Assembly (NCBI GenBank): GCA_035578175.1 | Contig: JAQMRL010000008.1 | Location: 10,020,883-10,084,882 of the forward strand | Length of the DNA stretch: 64,000 bases | Source of the DNA: Catonia carolina | Taxonomy: Eukaryota; Arthropoda; Insecta; Hemiptera; Achilidae | Reading direction: 5' to 3' | Shown: piece after piece, positions 22,248 to 33,199 of the stretch | Position numbering within the stretch: the stretch's first letter is position 1 | Layout: the number at the start of each line of letters is the position of its first letter | Position numbers and translations under genes: made by a program | The notes under the pieces: generated by a model | What the model saw: only the letters and a program-made list of their open reading frames with translations | The model's database searches: none | What the model was told of the DNA's origin: nothing

Positions 22248-23199
22248 GTAAAACACAAGTGAAATCTGGATACATAGAAAAGTTTGTACAACTGCAATAC
22301 TTCCTTACTTTAACCGGTAGATAGCGCGCGAGAAATCAACAGAAAAAAAATACCGTACTGTATTGCATTTGTGTAATAATATTATTCAACCCATGAAGTT
22401 TGTCCATTAACCATTTTTGGAATATGATCATAAATCATTCTCATTTTAAAAATCCGGAATAGAACCTGTTTTTTATATTTTTTATTTTATTTAAAATAAT
22501 TCTCCCTCCCCTAACATGCTCTCTCTTTTTCTCTAACTATTGGATCTGTTACTTTCTCTCTTTATGAAGCTGATATCCGTATCTATTTATATCCATCCAT
22601 ATCCATACCGGACAATTCAACGACTACTACAAGCCAACCAACTCCTTTGTGATTTATGAGGTTACTGGTCCTTTTTCAACAAAGAAATCTTCGCTGATTT
22701 TTTTTATTTTCCTCTTTCCAACTTCGGTATTTTCTTTCTTTACATTATCTTCTTTCTTTCATTCAAAACTTGGATTTATCTTTATTCTGAACATATAGTG
22801 GTGGATTTTAAGGGAGGAGGAGGAGGAGGAGGAGGAGGAGAACGAATAATGTTTGTCTACATTAGTAAGCAAATATATACTTTACCAGACAAATATTTTT
22901 TATGAGATTGTCTTTCTTTATGTGAATGCCTATATGACTTACTGTTTTATTCTACTCGGCTATAAAAATAAATCTGAAATATTTTTCGTGTGGTTTTCTT
23001 TACGGTTACACACATATGATCGTTTGTTAAAGGTTCGTATTCAAAATCTTTATACTTTCTTTCATACGTTTAAGCTTTCTTTGATTGTATCTATACAACG
23101 GTTTTACGTAGTCATATTATAATTTCAGTTGATTGGTGGTAAATTTAAAAAATGGCCATCTATCATTTTCCTTTTTCCGTCGGTCACACCCAAATGTCA
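22248..23199. other. No gene; (GGA)n tract at 22817-22841
   Basis: AT/T-rich sequence with a pure purine (GGA)n tract. The open frame at 22853-23122 has no recognisable domain. Confidence 0.45.
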
Positions 23200-24110
23200 G
23201 AAACTGAAAGAGATAGGAAACGGTTTTCGGATTTGTAATCTACTGTAGCATCATACAGGAGTGAAACGTGGATAATACAGGCTGTACAAAGGAAGAGGAT
23301 ATCAAATTTTGAAAAAATTCTTAGAACACTAAGTTTGGAGCGTAGTATTACACGGGAGTGAAACGTGGGTGATAGGGGCTGTAGAAAGGAAGAGGATATA
23401 AACTTTTGAAAAATTTCTTAAAACACTTTGTTTGGAAGTGTAGCATTATACAGGCTGAAACGTGGGTGATAGGGGCTGTAGAAAAGAAGAGGATATAAAC
23501 TTTGAAAAGTTTCTTAAAACAATGTATTTGGAAGCGTAGCATTCGTAGCATATACGGGGTAAAACGTGGGTGATAGAGGCTGTAGAAAGGTAGACGATAT
23601 AAACTTTTGAAAAATTTCTTAAAACACTGTGTTTGAAGTGAAGGGGTGTATACGGGGTGAAACGTGGGTGATAGAGGCTGTAGAAATGAAGAGGATATAA
23701 ACTTTTGAAAAATTCTTAAAACACTATGTTTGGAGTGTAGCATTATATGGAAGTGAAACATGGGTGATAGGGGTAGTAAAAAAGAAGAAGATAGAAGCTT
23801 TAGAAATGTGATATTATAGGAAAATGTTAAAGATTAGGTGGGTGGACAAAATAAGTAATTTAGAGGTTCTTAGGCGAGTGGATGAAAAAAGAAGTATATG
23901 GAAGCATCTTACCAGAAGAAGGGATAGGCTAGTGGGGCATATCTTAAGACAACCAGGCTATCAATAATGGAGCGTAATATTAAGGGAGTAAATTGTAGGG
24001 TGAGGCAAAGATTAGAATATGTAAAGCAAATTACAAAAGATGTAGGGTTGCGCAAGATAGAACAGCTTGGAGAACTGCATCAAACCACTCGAGAGACTGA
24101 TGACAAAAAA
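23200..24110 (+). pseudogene. LINE C-terminal region with internal tandem repeats
   Basis: Near 23737 the frame reads ALYGSETWVIG, the LYG(S/A)E.W motif found after the RT domain in many insect LINEs, and continues MLKIRWVDKISNLEVLRRV and LVGHILRQPG. The LYGSETW-encoding block is repeated in tandem upstream (23245-23736). Many stops are present. Confidence 0.65.
23245..23820 (+). repeat. Minisatellite of ~97-bp units from a LINE
   Basis: Units begin near 23245, 23342, 23440, 23536, 23640 and 23737; each contains gtgaaacgtgggtgatagg or a variant and aacttttgaaaaattt. The last unit runs into unique LINE sequence, showing the array's source. Confidence 0.75.
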
Positions 24111-24119
24111 AATTTACAT

Positions 24120-24330
24120 AAAAATCAGTGGGCCTGAATTGAGTTTGAAGTTCCGGTTTTGACCGGAAGTGACCCAAAATTGGATGTCAAGAAATCAAAG
24201 TCGGAATTTGGAAACAAAAATAGTGTCATTCGATTCCTCTTTGAGAGTAGATACAGAAATCACTAATGGTTTTTGCCATTAAGTTAAAGGTAAGCCTTTT
24301 CAAAAATTGCCACCAGCCATGAGACACGTC
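24120..24330 (-). repeat. Family W fragment
   Basis: Reverse copy with gttccggttttgaccgga, aagtcggaatttggaaac and the end ttgccaccagccatgag. Confidence 0.6.
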
Positions 24331-24945
24331 GTGTCATGAAAAGGACGTTTATATTACCATTTTTTATCTGACTCCAAATCACTCATTTTAATGCCATTAG
24401 TCCGGAAAATATGTCATAACTCAAAAATATACATTTTTCAGGAATAACAAAATATAAAATTTCCATTTCTTTAATTTTATGAAATTCTCAAATACTAATA
24501 AGATCCCTGGATTTGTTTTGAAATTATTAATGAAAACATCAATTCAGTCTGTTTTCTGAATGTGCTTATAACGTTATTTTTTATTTCGTGAACCCGCAAA
24601 ATAAAAAATCATCCGCTAGTTAGAGTTGTCATTTTTCGCAAAACGTTTCATTACGAATCAGAAAAACTGACAAAAACTAAAAAGTCACTCTTCTTGATTA
24701 AATACAAGTTCACTATCAACATAAAATTCGTCATTTTTATCGAAATAAATCGTTTTTCTTGAAACAAATTCAAAATTAGCTATTAAAATCAAAGCAGTTT
24801 TTAAAATATGTCATATTTTAATAAACCACACACTCACAAACTGAGAATTAAAACAAAACTACAAATATGACGCTTTTCTTGATAAGTCACACAGCTGTGA
24901 CATTTTCCTGTTAAGCCTGTGTGTCCGTTGCAATCTGTTTTGTGT
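24331..24945. other. No gene recognised
   Basis: AT-rich, no known family or coding frame. Confidence 0.4.
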
Positions 24946-25236
24946 GTGTACGTTGCAATCTGTTCAATTTAGAAACAATAAGCAACCCCATGACCCAATG
25001 AGATGAGGATAATGTGTATGACATATAAATGAGGTGTAGACTTGTATAGACTCAGGTCGACCATAACTGAAAGAGTATGGTTAATTGAACCTCAACCATC
25101 AAAGTACACCGGTAACCACTGTCTAGTATTCAAATCCGTATAAAAGTAACTACCTTTACTAGGATTTGAACCAGGAACCTTCGTCTCCAAAAATCAGCTG
25201 TTAAACATCTGATTTTGGCTGACCTCTAGACCAACC
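24946..25236 (-). mobile_element. SINE1 copy, diverged
   Basis: Reverse copy from the ttgcaatctgttcaattt tail region to the tRNA-like head near 25220. The end is degraded (ccaaccgtgtg), and the target duplication is unclear. Confidence 0.7.
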
Positions 25237-25816
25237 GTGTGTATTAAACAACAATCCTAAATTGTATTTTATTGTTTTATGAATAAATTTTATAACTTTT
25301 AGAAAGATAGTATCGTTATGTTATTTCTAAAAGTCATTTAATTTACTTGAAGAAAAATAAAACAAAAATAAATGTTAAAACATTTTTCAGTTATGACTTT
25401 TTTGTAATATGTTGTATGCGTAAACATTACCCAGATGGCTTAACAGACAAAGCCTACTTTAGAAAAGTGTGAAAACACTGTTTGAGTGAGCACCAAAGGG
25501 AAGTGTATCGCGTACCATGTGGAAAATACTGTAAAGTCGTTTTTTAAAAGAATCTAGAAAATTACATTGCGTTTTTGGATGATAAACAGTTTGTGAACCT
25601 GAGGCAAGCGACAGTTAAAAAAAGCTGCACGTGTTACCATCACACTTTTCTTGTCCGTTACCTCCCCATCCGTAATTTAATCTTCTCTACAGTTTCTTTT
25701 GTACGCTCATTTTTCTACTACAATGTAGAAAGGGATTTTATATCTAATTGCTACAACCTCATGTTGTTGTTACAAAGTGACTACGTTCAACTTATTTGTC
25801 AAATAATAAATGGTTT
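25237..25816. other. No gene recognised
   Basis: AT-rich. The open frame at 25575-25925 runs into Y8 and H7 and shows no domain. Confidence 0.4.
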
Positions 25817-26652
25817 TTGTTCAGGTCATCAGCAGAGAGGCTGGTTTGTACCTCTAGAGATTTCACTAAAAAAAATCTGGTGTGAAACACTCACACAACT
25901 TTCTCTTACCAATGCAAATAATTAATAATAAACCTAACATTATTAATAAAATATTAGAAATAATACAAAAACTAACCTCAAAAACATAACCTTATTTTAA
26001 TCATGAGTGAATGACGCAAAATGACAATCGAACTCAGTTTGGCTTAAAAATACGGAAAATCACGCTTTCACGCTAAACTAGGCTCTGTAGAGAAAAATGC
26101 TCTAAACAAAAGTTGTAGATCTTTTAATTTTCTATAAATTTAATTATATACACTTTTGTCGTAAAATGCATACTAAGACCGAAATGTTAAAAAAAATCGA
26201 TTTTTCTCACGTTTTCGTGAGAAAAAAAACAGAAAATTGCAAATTACCGCTAAACTAAGCGTTATACAAAAAAATGTTTGAAATAAAAGTTGTAGAATGT
26301 TACATTCTCTACAACTTTTATTATATAACGTTTTGCGCTAAAATGCATATTCAAGCCGCAATCTTAAATAGAAAAAGTTTTTGCGTAAAAACAGCCTCAA
26401 GCAGAATGTCAGCAAACATGGCGCCTACCCTATATTGTAGAGCATAAAAAATGTTGTAAACCAGGCGATTTTAAAAAAAATCGTAGGACCAGTTTTTGAG
26501 AAAATCGCAAAAAAGTGAAAAATTACACGAATAAACTACCACTTCCGGTTGACCGATTTTGATGAAAATGTTCGTGTCGAGTCCGGTAGTGATATGTAAC
26601 TTAAGTTTCAAGTTTCAAGTTCGTACGATGTTCCGTTCTTGAGATATTCTGT

Positions 26653-26663
26653 TCACACACACG

Positions 26664-26739
<76 letters not shown>
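26653..26739. repeat. (CA)n microsatellite with a CG run
   Basis: Alternating purine-pyrimidine tract: a short cgcgcgcgc run followed by about 70 bases of (CA)n. It is inside family H. Confidence 0.9.
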
Positions 26740-26742
<3 letters not shown>

Positions 26743-27800
26743 CAATCGCTAAAAACATGTTTTTTTGGGTTCAGGGGGTCTGAAAACGTATAGATCCGGT
26801 GAAAACTCGAATTCGAAAAATCGACATGAAAACAATACTTTCCTTCCTATATAAATAATAATAATAATAATAAATAATAATAAGTGTCTTTATTAAATTA
26901 AATTACAACAGACACAAATAATAGACACAACAATTTTTATAAAAATTAAACTAAGACATTTCTTTATACAACGAAAAAAATGAAGCTGCTACAATAGAAA
27001 TAATAAACTAAAAAACCAAACAAAATAAATAAAAGAATAAACAAATAAAAACCCTATTTAAGTTATAACAAAATAATATCAACTCCAAAATTATTATTTT
27101 CTTGACACTCACGGCATGACCTTGAGGTCGTCTGCCAGACTTGTCGTTTCCTCAATTTGAAAGACTACAGCACGCTTATCTCAGCGCTCACATTATCTTT
27201 TAACAACATCCAAAATAAATTGATAATGAATTAGCTACCGAGTAAGGCTAAAATGACTTGCCACAATAAAATTATTAAAGATATTGTTATTAAGTAACAA
27301 ATAACAAGTTAATAAATACAATACATTATTAAGATATTATTAAAGATAAATTAAAGATATTGTATAAACTTATTTTCCTTTAGGTAATAAACAACATCGT
27401 TAATTAAATATGAAAAAATCTCATATGAAAAAATAACTCGGTAGTAAATACGAAAATCAAAATTAAATAAAAATCAAGTAAACAAAGAATATATTACAAA
27501 ATTATTGCAAATCATTAATGAGAACCTATCTTAACTAAAACAATGGTCCACCGGTCTGCAAAGTAGAAAAAAATAAAAAAATAAATAAAAACAACAATAA
27601 AATAGGTAATAACAATAATATATGAAATTATGTTTTTCTACATAATATCCCCTCCAAAAGACCATCCCATTCCTATTCCCCAACCGATACCAGTGCGGAC
27701 CAGGTCTAGGTTCAAAACAAGAACAATATACCTACTACACACAGACACGCCCACATTTACCTGAACTCCTACAGGCGCATTACTACAAACACAACAGACT

Positions 27801-30800
27801 TCAGTAATTGAATTCTTCCACTAGGAAATTTCTGTATTTTTTTGCCTCCCTCACAAACCCAACTAACAATCTCCAATTTCTCCCATTTAAATAAGTTATT
27901 ACTTCCTCAACCTTCAACGTATCCCTGTGAAACCACCTACGTCTTATTTCATTTAGGACGGGGCATGCTCCAATAAAATGCTGTACATTTTCTTTCTCAC
28001 CCAAATTGCATAAGGCGCATAGACGTCTACTTTCCTCCCTATGAGGTCCATTGTTTAGACCCAATTGACCGCAACGCGTCCTGAAAATAGTACTCATAAA
28101 CGACCTATCGTACGTATCCGAAATATAAGATCTGTCTCCGAGATTAATAGCTAAATGTTTATATAAAGTATTAAATTCGGCTCGTTCAGCTCTTTCCAAC
28201 CACCGCTTTCGCGTGTTTTCGGTAATCCTACCTAATAAAAAAATCATTTGATCTTCCCAAAGATCTCGATTACCAGAGAAAGGACAGTCGTATTTTTCAG
28301 CTAGTTCTTTCCAGCTTTTAAACCACCCAACGTTATTATTTACAGTACTATCGGCAAGTTTCTTTGGCAGCCTATAATCCGGTAATTTAATAACTCGTAA
28401 AATATAGTTAATATGTAAACTAAAAAAAAATTGATGTAACAAATGAACCCCCGTTTCCAAGTACACAGCATAATTTGGTAGATTTCGCGGCAAAGCAAAA
28501 ATCTTTCTTAAGGCAAACCTTTGAAAAATTTCAAAATTTTCTATGTTTTTGTAACCCCATACCTGAGCGCCATAACCGACCACCGACCGACACACAGAAT
28601 TAAAAACCGACCATTTCGCGGAAACCGGAATTTTATTTTTAAGAAAGAAATTGCCCCAAATGTTGTTTAATGCGAATTTAGCAACTGACACCTTATCGCG
28701 CGCATGCTCCTTAAATGATAGTTGCGGCGTTAACGTAATTCCTAAGTACTTAAATTTATTAACTACCTCAATAGGTTCACCGTCATAAAACCACCTTTCC
28801 CGAACACCCAGCCTGCCTCCCCTTCTAAATACCATAATTTTTGATTTGCTTAAATTAACCTTTAAATTCCATTCATCACAGTACTGTTTAAAATTATTTA
28901 TCATACACTGAAGCCTTTCTGGGTCCCGTGCCAGGAGTACAATATCATCCGCATATAAAAGCGCTCTCACCCAAAGACCATCCACACACACTCCCCCTCC
29001 CAGCACCTCCTGAAGGTCATTTATAAATAATGAAAACAACAGCGGAGACAGTTGGCACCCTTGTTTTAAGCCGTTTACAGTTTCGAATGCTGTAGTTATC
29101 CCCTCATTATGCCATACCCTCGAATTAGTACTTCTATAAATTTCCCTCAAAATATTTACAAATTTAAATGACAATCCGATATTATACAATTTGTAAAACA
29201 GCGCGTGTCTGTTCACACTATCAAATGCGGCTTTCAGGTCAACAAACATAGCGTATAATTTTACCCCTTTGTTTTTTAATGTCAACTCAATTATGCTAAT
29301 TAAGTTAAAAATGTTGTCATTCGTGGAATATCCTTTGCGAAACCCGGCCTGATTTTCATCCAAAATATTATGCATATTTACCCACTCAACTAATCGTTCC
29401 AATAGAACCCCCGAAAATATTTTTGCAATTGTGTTTATAAAGCTAATAGCTCGATAATTTTCTACTAATGATAACTCTCCCTTTTTGTGTAGTGGGAAAA
29501 TTACCGATTCTTTGAAGGACTCTGGTACATGCCCCTTACTAAATATGTCGTTAAAAAAAGTGTGAACTAAATTAAGAAATTCTACCGGCGCTTCCTTGAA
29601 ACATTCATAAGGGATTCTGTCCACCCCAGGAGCTTTATTATCCTTTGCTTTTTTCAGAACAAATTTTATTTCATTCAAACTGATTTCCCTATCTAACCGT
29701 TCATCTGTGTAGCCAGGCGCTGCGTAAATAAACCGGTCATTTGTTTCTAAAGGGTTATAAAGGTTGTGAAAGTGACGTATCCAGCTATGCGGTTTTATTT
29801 GGGAATCACATTTAAACTTTTTTGTTTTAAAAATTTTCGCGCGTTCCCAGAACTCCCTACCGTTCTTTACATCGTTTAATTCCCCAACAATTTTATCATA
29901 ATATTCCCTTTTTTTCCGTGTGCATAATGATTTATAGTTTCCAACTGCCTCCACATATAATTCTCTTACTTGTGTTTCATTATTTTTCCTAAATAAATTT
30001 AATAATTTGAACGCCCCAACTCGAGCCGCACAGCATTCAGCGTCAAACCACTCTTGTTTACCCTCACACGCTTTCCTATTTTTCCCTTCCGACTCCCTGT
30101 AACCTGCTGCATTATAAATCATATTTTTTAATTGCGAACCCGCTTGATTTACATCAAAGGGGATTTGATTTACCCGCAAACTACTGGACCGCAGATCCTC
30201 CACGTATTTTTGTTTTTTGCTTTCACTCAACCTAACTTTCGGCAAAAGCGGCAAAACTTCATCCTTATTATCCCCCGCGTCTGATTTTAGCCGAATAACA
30301 AGAGGCATATGGTCAGAAAAAATCTCTGTACCTATTTTAAATGATTCAAAACCCTTTAGGCCATTACAAGAAATACAGCAGTAATCAATTACAGAAGATC
30401 CCCGGACCCCTATGTATGTAAACTCCCCTGATAAATCTCCCCTTGTCCGCCCATTGATGATAACCAAATTATGATCTTCACATAGTTCTAAGAAGCGTTT
30501 GCCCCTGCCATTCAATGTATTATCCTTTGATAATCTCATTCCGGATAAACCAAATTTGCTAATATCATCCGGTAGTAACTGCTCATTAGTAATTCTACAA
30601 TTAAAATCCCCTACCAAAATAAATTTTACCCCATCACTATTATTGTCTAGGTAGCGCTCTAGCTCTAAAAAATCTAGTTCCCATTGTTCCTCTTTCCCTC
30701 CCGATAAATAAACAGGTAAAATATAGTAAACCTCGCCGTTTAATACTAACTTTATTACTTTTCTCCCCCCAAGAACTGTATAGTCTAACCAAGACTTTAA

Positions 30801-31064
30801 CGAGGATTTCCAACCTAAAAGGATTCCCCCTTTCGCTCTACCGTAATTGGATGAACGCACAGCCGGTTCCCAGTATAGATTATATTCCGAGAAATATTTA
30901 GAAAAATTTTCAAAATTTTTCTCCTCACAGAAAGTTTCTACCAGGCAAAAAACATCAAAACCCTTAACAAAATTAAAGAAAGCAATACTCTTACCTTGCA
31001 GACCGGCGACATTATAACATAAAATACTTAAATCTAGAGATATATTCCGGCAGACGTCGTTTTT
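27801..31064 (-). CDS. LINE ORF2: endonuclease-reverse transcriptase
   Basis: The frame is 1087 codons, counted from just after the ORF1 stop. Residues ~13-258 form an APE-type endonuclease (YNVAGLQG, catalytic Glu in LVETF, VGDFNCR, IDYCCIS, SDHMPLV) that nicks the target DNA. Residues ~465-760 form the reverse transcriptase: NQAGFRKGYS, Asp609 in MFVDLKAAFD, GLKQGCQLSPLLFS and the catalytic LLYADDIVLL near 706. A CxxC-x9-HxxxxC motif lies near 1005-1030. No ATG occurs before or within the early endonuclease domain; the first in-frame ATG is more than 150 codons in, inside that domain. The frame is the same phase as ORF1, so translation probably needs readthrough, reinitiation or a non-ATG start. 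I start the feature at the first codon after TGA. Confidence 0.85.
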   Translation of the reverse strand, partial: KNDVCRNISLDLSILCYNVAGLQGKSIAFFNFVKGFDVFCLVETFCEEKNFENFSKYFSEYNLYWEPAVRSSNYGRAKGGILLGWKSSLKSWLDYTVLGGRKVIKLVLNGEVYYILPVYLSGGKEEQWELDFLELERYLDNNSDGVKFILVGDFNCRITNEQLLPDDISKFGLSGMRLSKDNTLNGRGKRFLELCEDHNLVIINGRTRGDLSGEFTYIGVRGSSVIDYCCISCNGLKGFESFKIGTEIFSDHMPLVIRLKSDAGDNKDEVLPLLPKVRLSESKKQKYVEDLRSSSLRVNQIPFDVNQAGSQLKNMIYNAAGYRESEGKNRKACEGKQEWFDAECCAARVGAFKLLNLFRKNNETQVRELYVEAVGNYKSLCTRKKREYYDKIVGELNDVKNGREFWERAKIFKTKKFKCDSQIKPHSWIRHFHNLYNPLETNDRFIYAAPGYTDERLDREISLNEIKFVLKKAKDNKAPGVDRIPYECFKEAPVEFLNLVHTFFNDIFSKGHVPESFKESVIFPLHKKGELSLVENYRAISFINTIAKIFSGVLLERLVEWVNMHNILDENQAGFRKGYSTNDNIFNLISIIELTLKNKGVKLYAMFVDLKAAFDSVNRHALFYKLYNIGLSFKFVNILREIYRSTNSRVWHNEGITTAFETVNGLKQGCQLSPLLFSLFINDLQEVLGGGVCVDGLWVRALLYADDIVLLARDPERLQCMINNFKQYCDEWNLKVNLSKSKIMVFRRGGRLGVRERWFYDGEPIEVVNKFKYLGITLTPQLSFKEHARDKVSVAKFALNNIWGNFFLKNKIPVSAKWSVFNSVCRSVVGYGAQVWGYKNIENFEIFQRFALRKIFALPRNLPNYAVYLETGVHLLHQFFFSLHINYILRVIKLPDYRLPKKLADSTVNNNVGWFKSWKELAEKYDCPFSGNRDLWEDQMIFLLGRITENTRKRWLERAERAEFNTLYKHLAINLGDRSYISDTYDRSFMSTIFRTRCGQLGLNNGPHREESRRLCALCNLGEKENVQHFIGACPVLNEIRRRWFHRDTLKVEEVITYLNGRNWRLLVGFVREAKKYRNFLVEEFNY

Positions 31065-31892
31065 TCAAGCTTCGTCATCCCGCTTCTGCTTATTTTTTTC
31101 CGACGGATCAGTAAATTCCTGTCCAATCATTTTTGACAGGACTTGAAAACCATTGTCCTTGCCGCATTTTAAAACTCCATCATCCCACGTGAACACTTTC
31201 TCCTGCACGATGAGTTTCTCCAGTGTAACATTGCATTTCATTGCTGGCGATACTTTACTAATTTGACTTTTAATTCCATATAACTTTGCTCGTTTCTCTC
31301 TTGTGGCCTTCGAAAAGTCACGATGAACTACGATCTTTGTTCCCTTTAACTTGAAACAATTTTTTAAAATAAAATTAACGTCACTGTCCACAGGAAAATG
31401 CGCGATTAACGGAGCCCCCTTTCTATTTTTCCCCAAAGGGTGCGCCCTATTTATCCAAACGTCACTACGAAGGCCAAAAGTACTCTCGCAAAAGTTTTTA
31501 ATAACGTCCACCGCACTATCCGATTCCCTATAGTTCAATCCCATAAAAATCAGATTATTTCGCCGATTTCGATTTTCCAGATCGTTCATGCAGACTCTTA
31601 CTTCGTTATTTTGCATTTTTAGTTTGTCAATTTCTTCCTTTAGTTCACTATTTTCCCTACGCAACAATATAAGTTCTTCTTTTATTCCATTAAGATCACT
31701 TTTGGATGCTAAAAAAGCTAACTTTTTGTCCATAACTTTCTCAATTTCTTTAACTATCGCCTGTATGTCCACCATTTCTTCACTATTTTGAACCTTTTTT
31801 GCTGATTTTTTAAGTTCCTGTTCAGGAGAACTAAATGATCTGCCTCGTTTTCCCCCGGCACTTGGCGAAAAATAACCCTTAATATTTGACAT
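31065..31892 (-). CDS. LINE ORF1: coiled-coil RNA-binding protein
   Basis: The protein is 275 residues from the ATG at 31892 (MSNIKGYFSPS). The frame is open further upstream but only with a GTG and a hydrophobic, unlikely leader. A basic N-terminus is followed by a coiled-coil-like heptad segment (residues ~60-110, LRRENSELKEEIDKLK). Then comes an RRM-like core opening NRRNNLIFMGL, as in L1-type ORF1 proteins, which trimerise and coat the element RNA. It ends KQKRDDEA then TGA, directly followed in the same frame by ORF2. Confidence 0.8.
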   Translation of the reverse strand: MSNIKGYFSPSAGGKRGRSFSSPEQELKKSAKKVQNSEEMVDIQAIVKEIEKVMDKKLAFLASKSDLNGIKEELILLRRENSELKEEIDKLKMQNNEVRVCMNDLENRNRRNNLIFMGLNYRESDSAVDVIKNFCESTFGLRSDVWINRAHPLGKNRKGAPLIAHFPVDSDVNFILKNCFKLKGTKIVVHRDFSKATREKRAKLYGIKSQISKVSPAMKCNVTLEKLIVQEKVFTWDDGVLKCGKDNGFQVLSKMIGQEFTDPSEKNKQKRDDEA

Positions 31893-32536
31893 AAAAATTG
31901 GGGAAATAAACAACTTGCACCAGGAGAACTCCAATATAAAGAAATAATAAAATAATAGAAATAATAATACGAAATAATAAAACACAGTTACACTGTATAA
32001 ATTTAACTTCAACCGATAAACACGCAGCCGCACGTAATTAGTTTAATACAGTAGGTATTGTAGATAACGCAGAGCGGAGCAACAGACAACACGACCTTAC
32101 TGTTCAACGTCCAACTCACAAGTCTCCTTCCTATATATTCATATAGGCAAGAGAAAGTAAAAACGAGACGTGAGGTGGTTCACCGTGCCTTCCTCACTGA
32201 GTGGTAAAGTATGCTTATCAGTATGTCAGGCGCTATGAAAATAATCTACTTTCCAACCTGCAAATGACACCTTCACTTCATTCACCACAAGGCCTGGCTG
32301 TAAAATGAAATGAAATTCATTACTCTCAGAGGAGATAACTATGACTAATGTCTTTTACACCTCTACCTCTTTTCTATTCTTAAATGATTCAGTCTTATAA
32401 ATGGCTGACCATGTGATAAGAAACAGGACTATTTCTGTAGCACTGGAACTAGCAGATTAAGTGTAAAATAATAATTTAATACTCCATCTGCCTGTTATTT
32501 TGCCTGGGCAAAATAAATTGTAATGAATGAAATTTC

Positions 32537-32932
32537 GCCCGTAATTAGCAGGTGGAGTATTCAATTATTTTAACTCGATCCGCTAGTTCCAGGGCTACAA
32601 AAATAGTTCTGTTTCTTATCACAGGGTCAGCCAATATATGACTGAAGCATTTAACAACAGAAGAGATAGAGGTATAAAAGATACTCTTCAGAGTTATCTA
32701 TCTCCTCTGAGAGTAATGAATTTTATTATACAGTCAAACCATGTGGTGAATAAAATGACGGTATAATTTGCAGGGTGGAAAGTAGATGCTTTTCAAAGGG
32801 CCTAGCATGATGATAAGCATACTTTCCTAATCAGTGAGGAAGCAAATGACAAATCTCCTCACTCCTAGTTTTACTTAGTAAAACTTCTAGAGGTTCAAAC
32901 CAGCCTTTCGGCTGATGACCTAAACAATATGT
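32537..32932 (+). mobile_element. Retroposon Y9, near full length
   Basis: Runs from cgcccgtaattagcagg to gctgatgacctaaacaa. Diverged, with small indels. Confidence 0.75.
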
Positions 32933-32948
32933 ATGAACATTCTTTGCC

Positions 32949-33123
32949 GGCCACATCGGCGTAGTTGGCAATGTGCTCGCCTCTCGTTATGCGGTCTTGG
33001 ATTCAAATCCCATTCAGGCAAGGCATATTTTCATAAGTTAAAAAAAAATCATTTCATCCTTTACCGTCTGCATTAGCAGTAATTGCAGAACAGTCGGACG
33101 TTAAAAAAAAAAAAAAAAAAAAA
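32949..33123 (+). mobile_element. SINE2 copy, full length, tRNA-derived
   Basis: The tRNA-like head has an A-box-like gcgtagttggcaatgtg and a B-box-like ggattcaaatccc. The body ends gtcggacgtt and a ~20-base poly-A. Flanking gaacattc on both sides is a likely target duplication. Confidence 0.75.
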
Positions 33124-33199
33124 GAACATTCCTTCATTCCTTGACAACAAAACATTCGTTAAAAACCACTTTGTTGACATACTTTGACTTTAACTGATA

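Larger units (their letters stand above)
26854..32124 (-). mobile_element. Full-length non-LTR retrotransposon (LINE)
   Basis: The element is about 5.27 kb. An exact 13-bp duplication tccttcctatata flanks it at 26841-26853 and 32125-32137. Reading on the minus strand: a ~230-bp 5' leader, ORF1 (31892-31065), ORF2 (31064-27801), a ~950-bp AT-rich 3' UTR and a (TTA)n-like tail against the target. Both frames lack disabling lesions apart from the single TGA between them. The clade (CR1-, I- or L1-type) was not assigned. Confidence 0.9.
25872..32158 (-). mobile_element. Family H copy 7, split by a full-length LINE
   Basis: The H sequence occupies 25872-26853 and 32125-32158. Its 5' hairpin region (tccttcctatata) was the LINE target and is duplicated. 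The long (CA)n tract at 26653-26739, read on this strand, is the family's (TG)n segment. The ends are well preserved. Confidence 0.8.
25817..32507 (-). mobile_element. Retroposon Y8, split by H7 and the LINE
   Basis: The Y tail end lies at 25817-25871 and the rest at 32159-32507. The uninterrupted Y sequence tttactaagtaaaacgag is split within ctaa/aaaacgag, giving the exact H7 insertion point. Confidence 0.7.

Noticed and set aside
22853..23122. 89-residue frame as a membrane protein gene
   Set aside because: It is hydrophobic only because it is T-rich, and it has no recognisable family or supporting context.
23348..23761. 137-residue minus-strand frame with internal repeats
   Set aside because: It is the antisense shadow of the LINE-derived minisatellite; its repeats are those of the DNA.
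31060..31067. A AAA AAC heptamer directly after the ORF1 stop as a frameshift site
   Set aside because: The heptamer lies downstream of the TGA and ORF2 is already in the same phase, so a -1 shift there would not join ORF1 to ORF2.
31893..32033. Extended ORF1 start with a hydrophobic leader
   Set aside because: The upstream start is GTG, and the leader is translated AT-rich leader DNA. The ATG at 31892 is followed by a typical ORF1 N-terminus.
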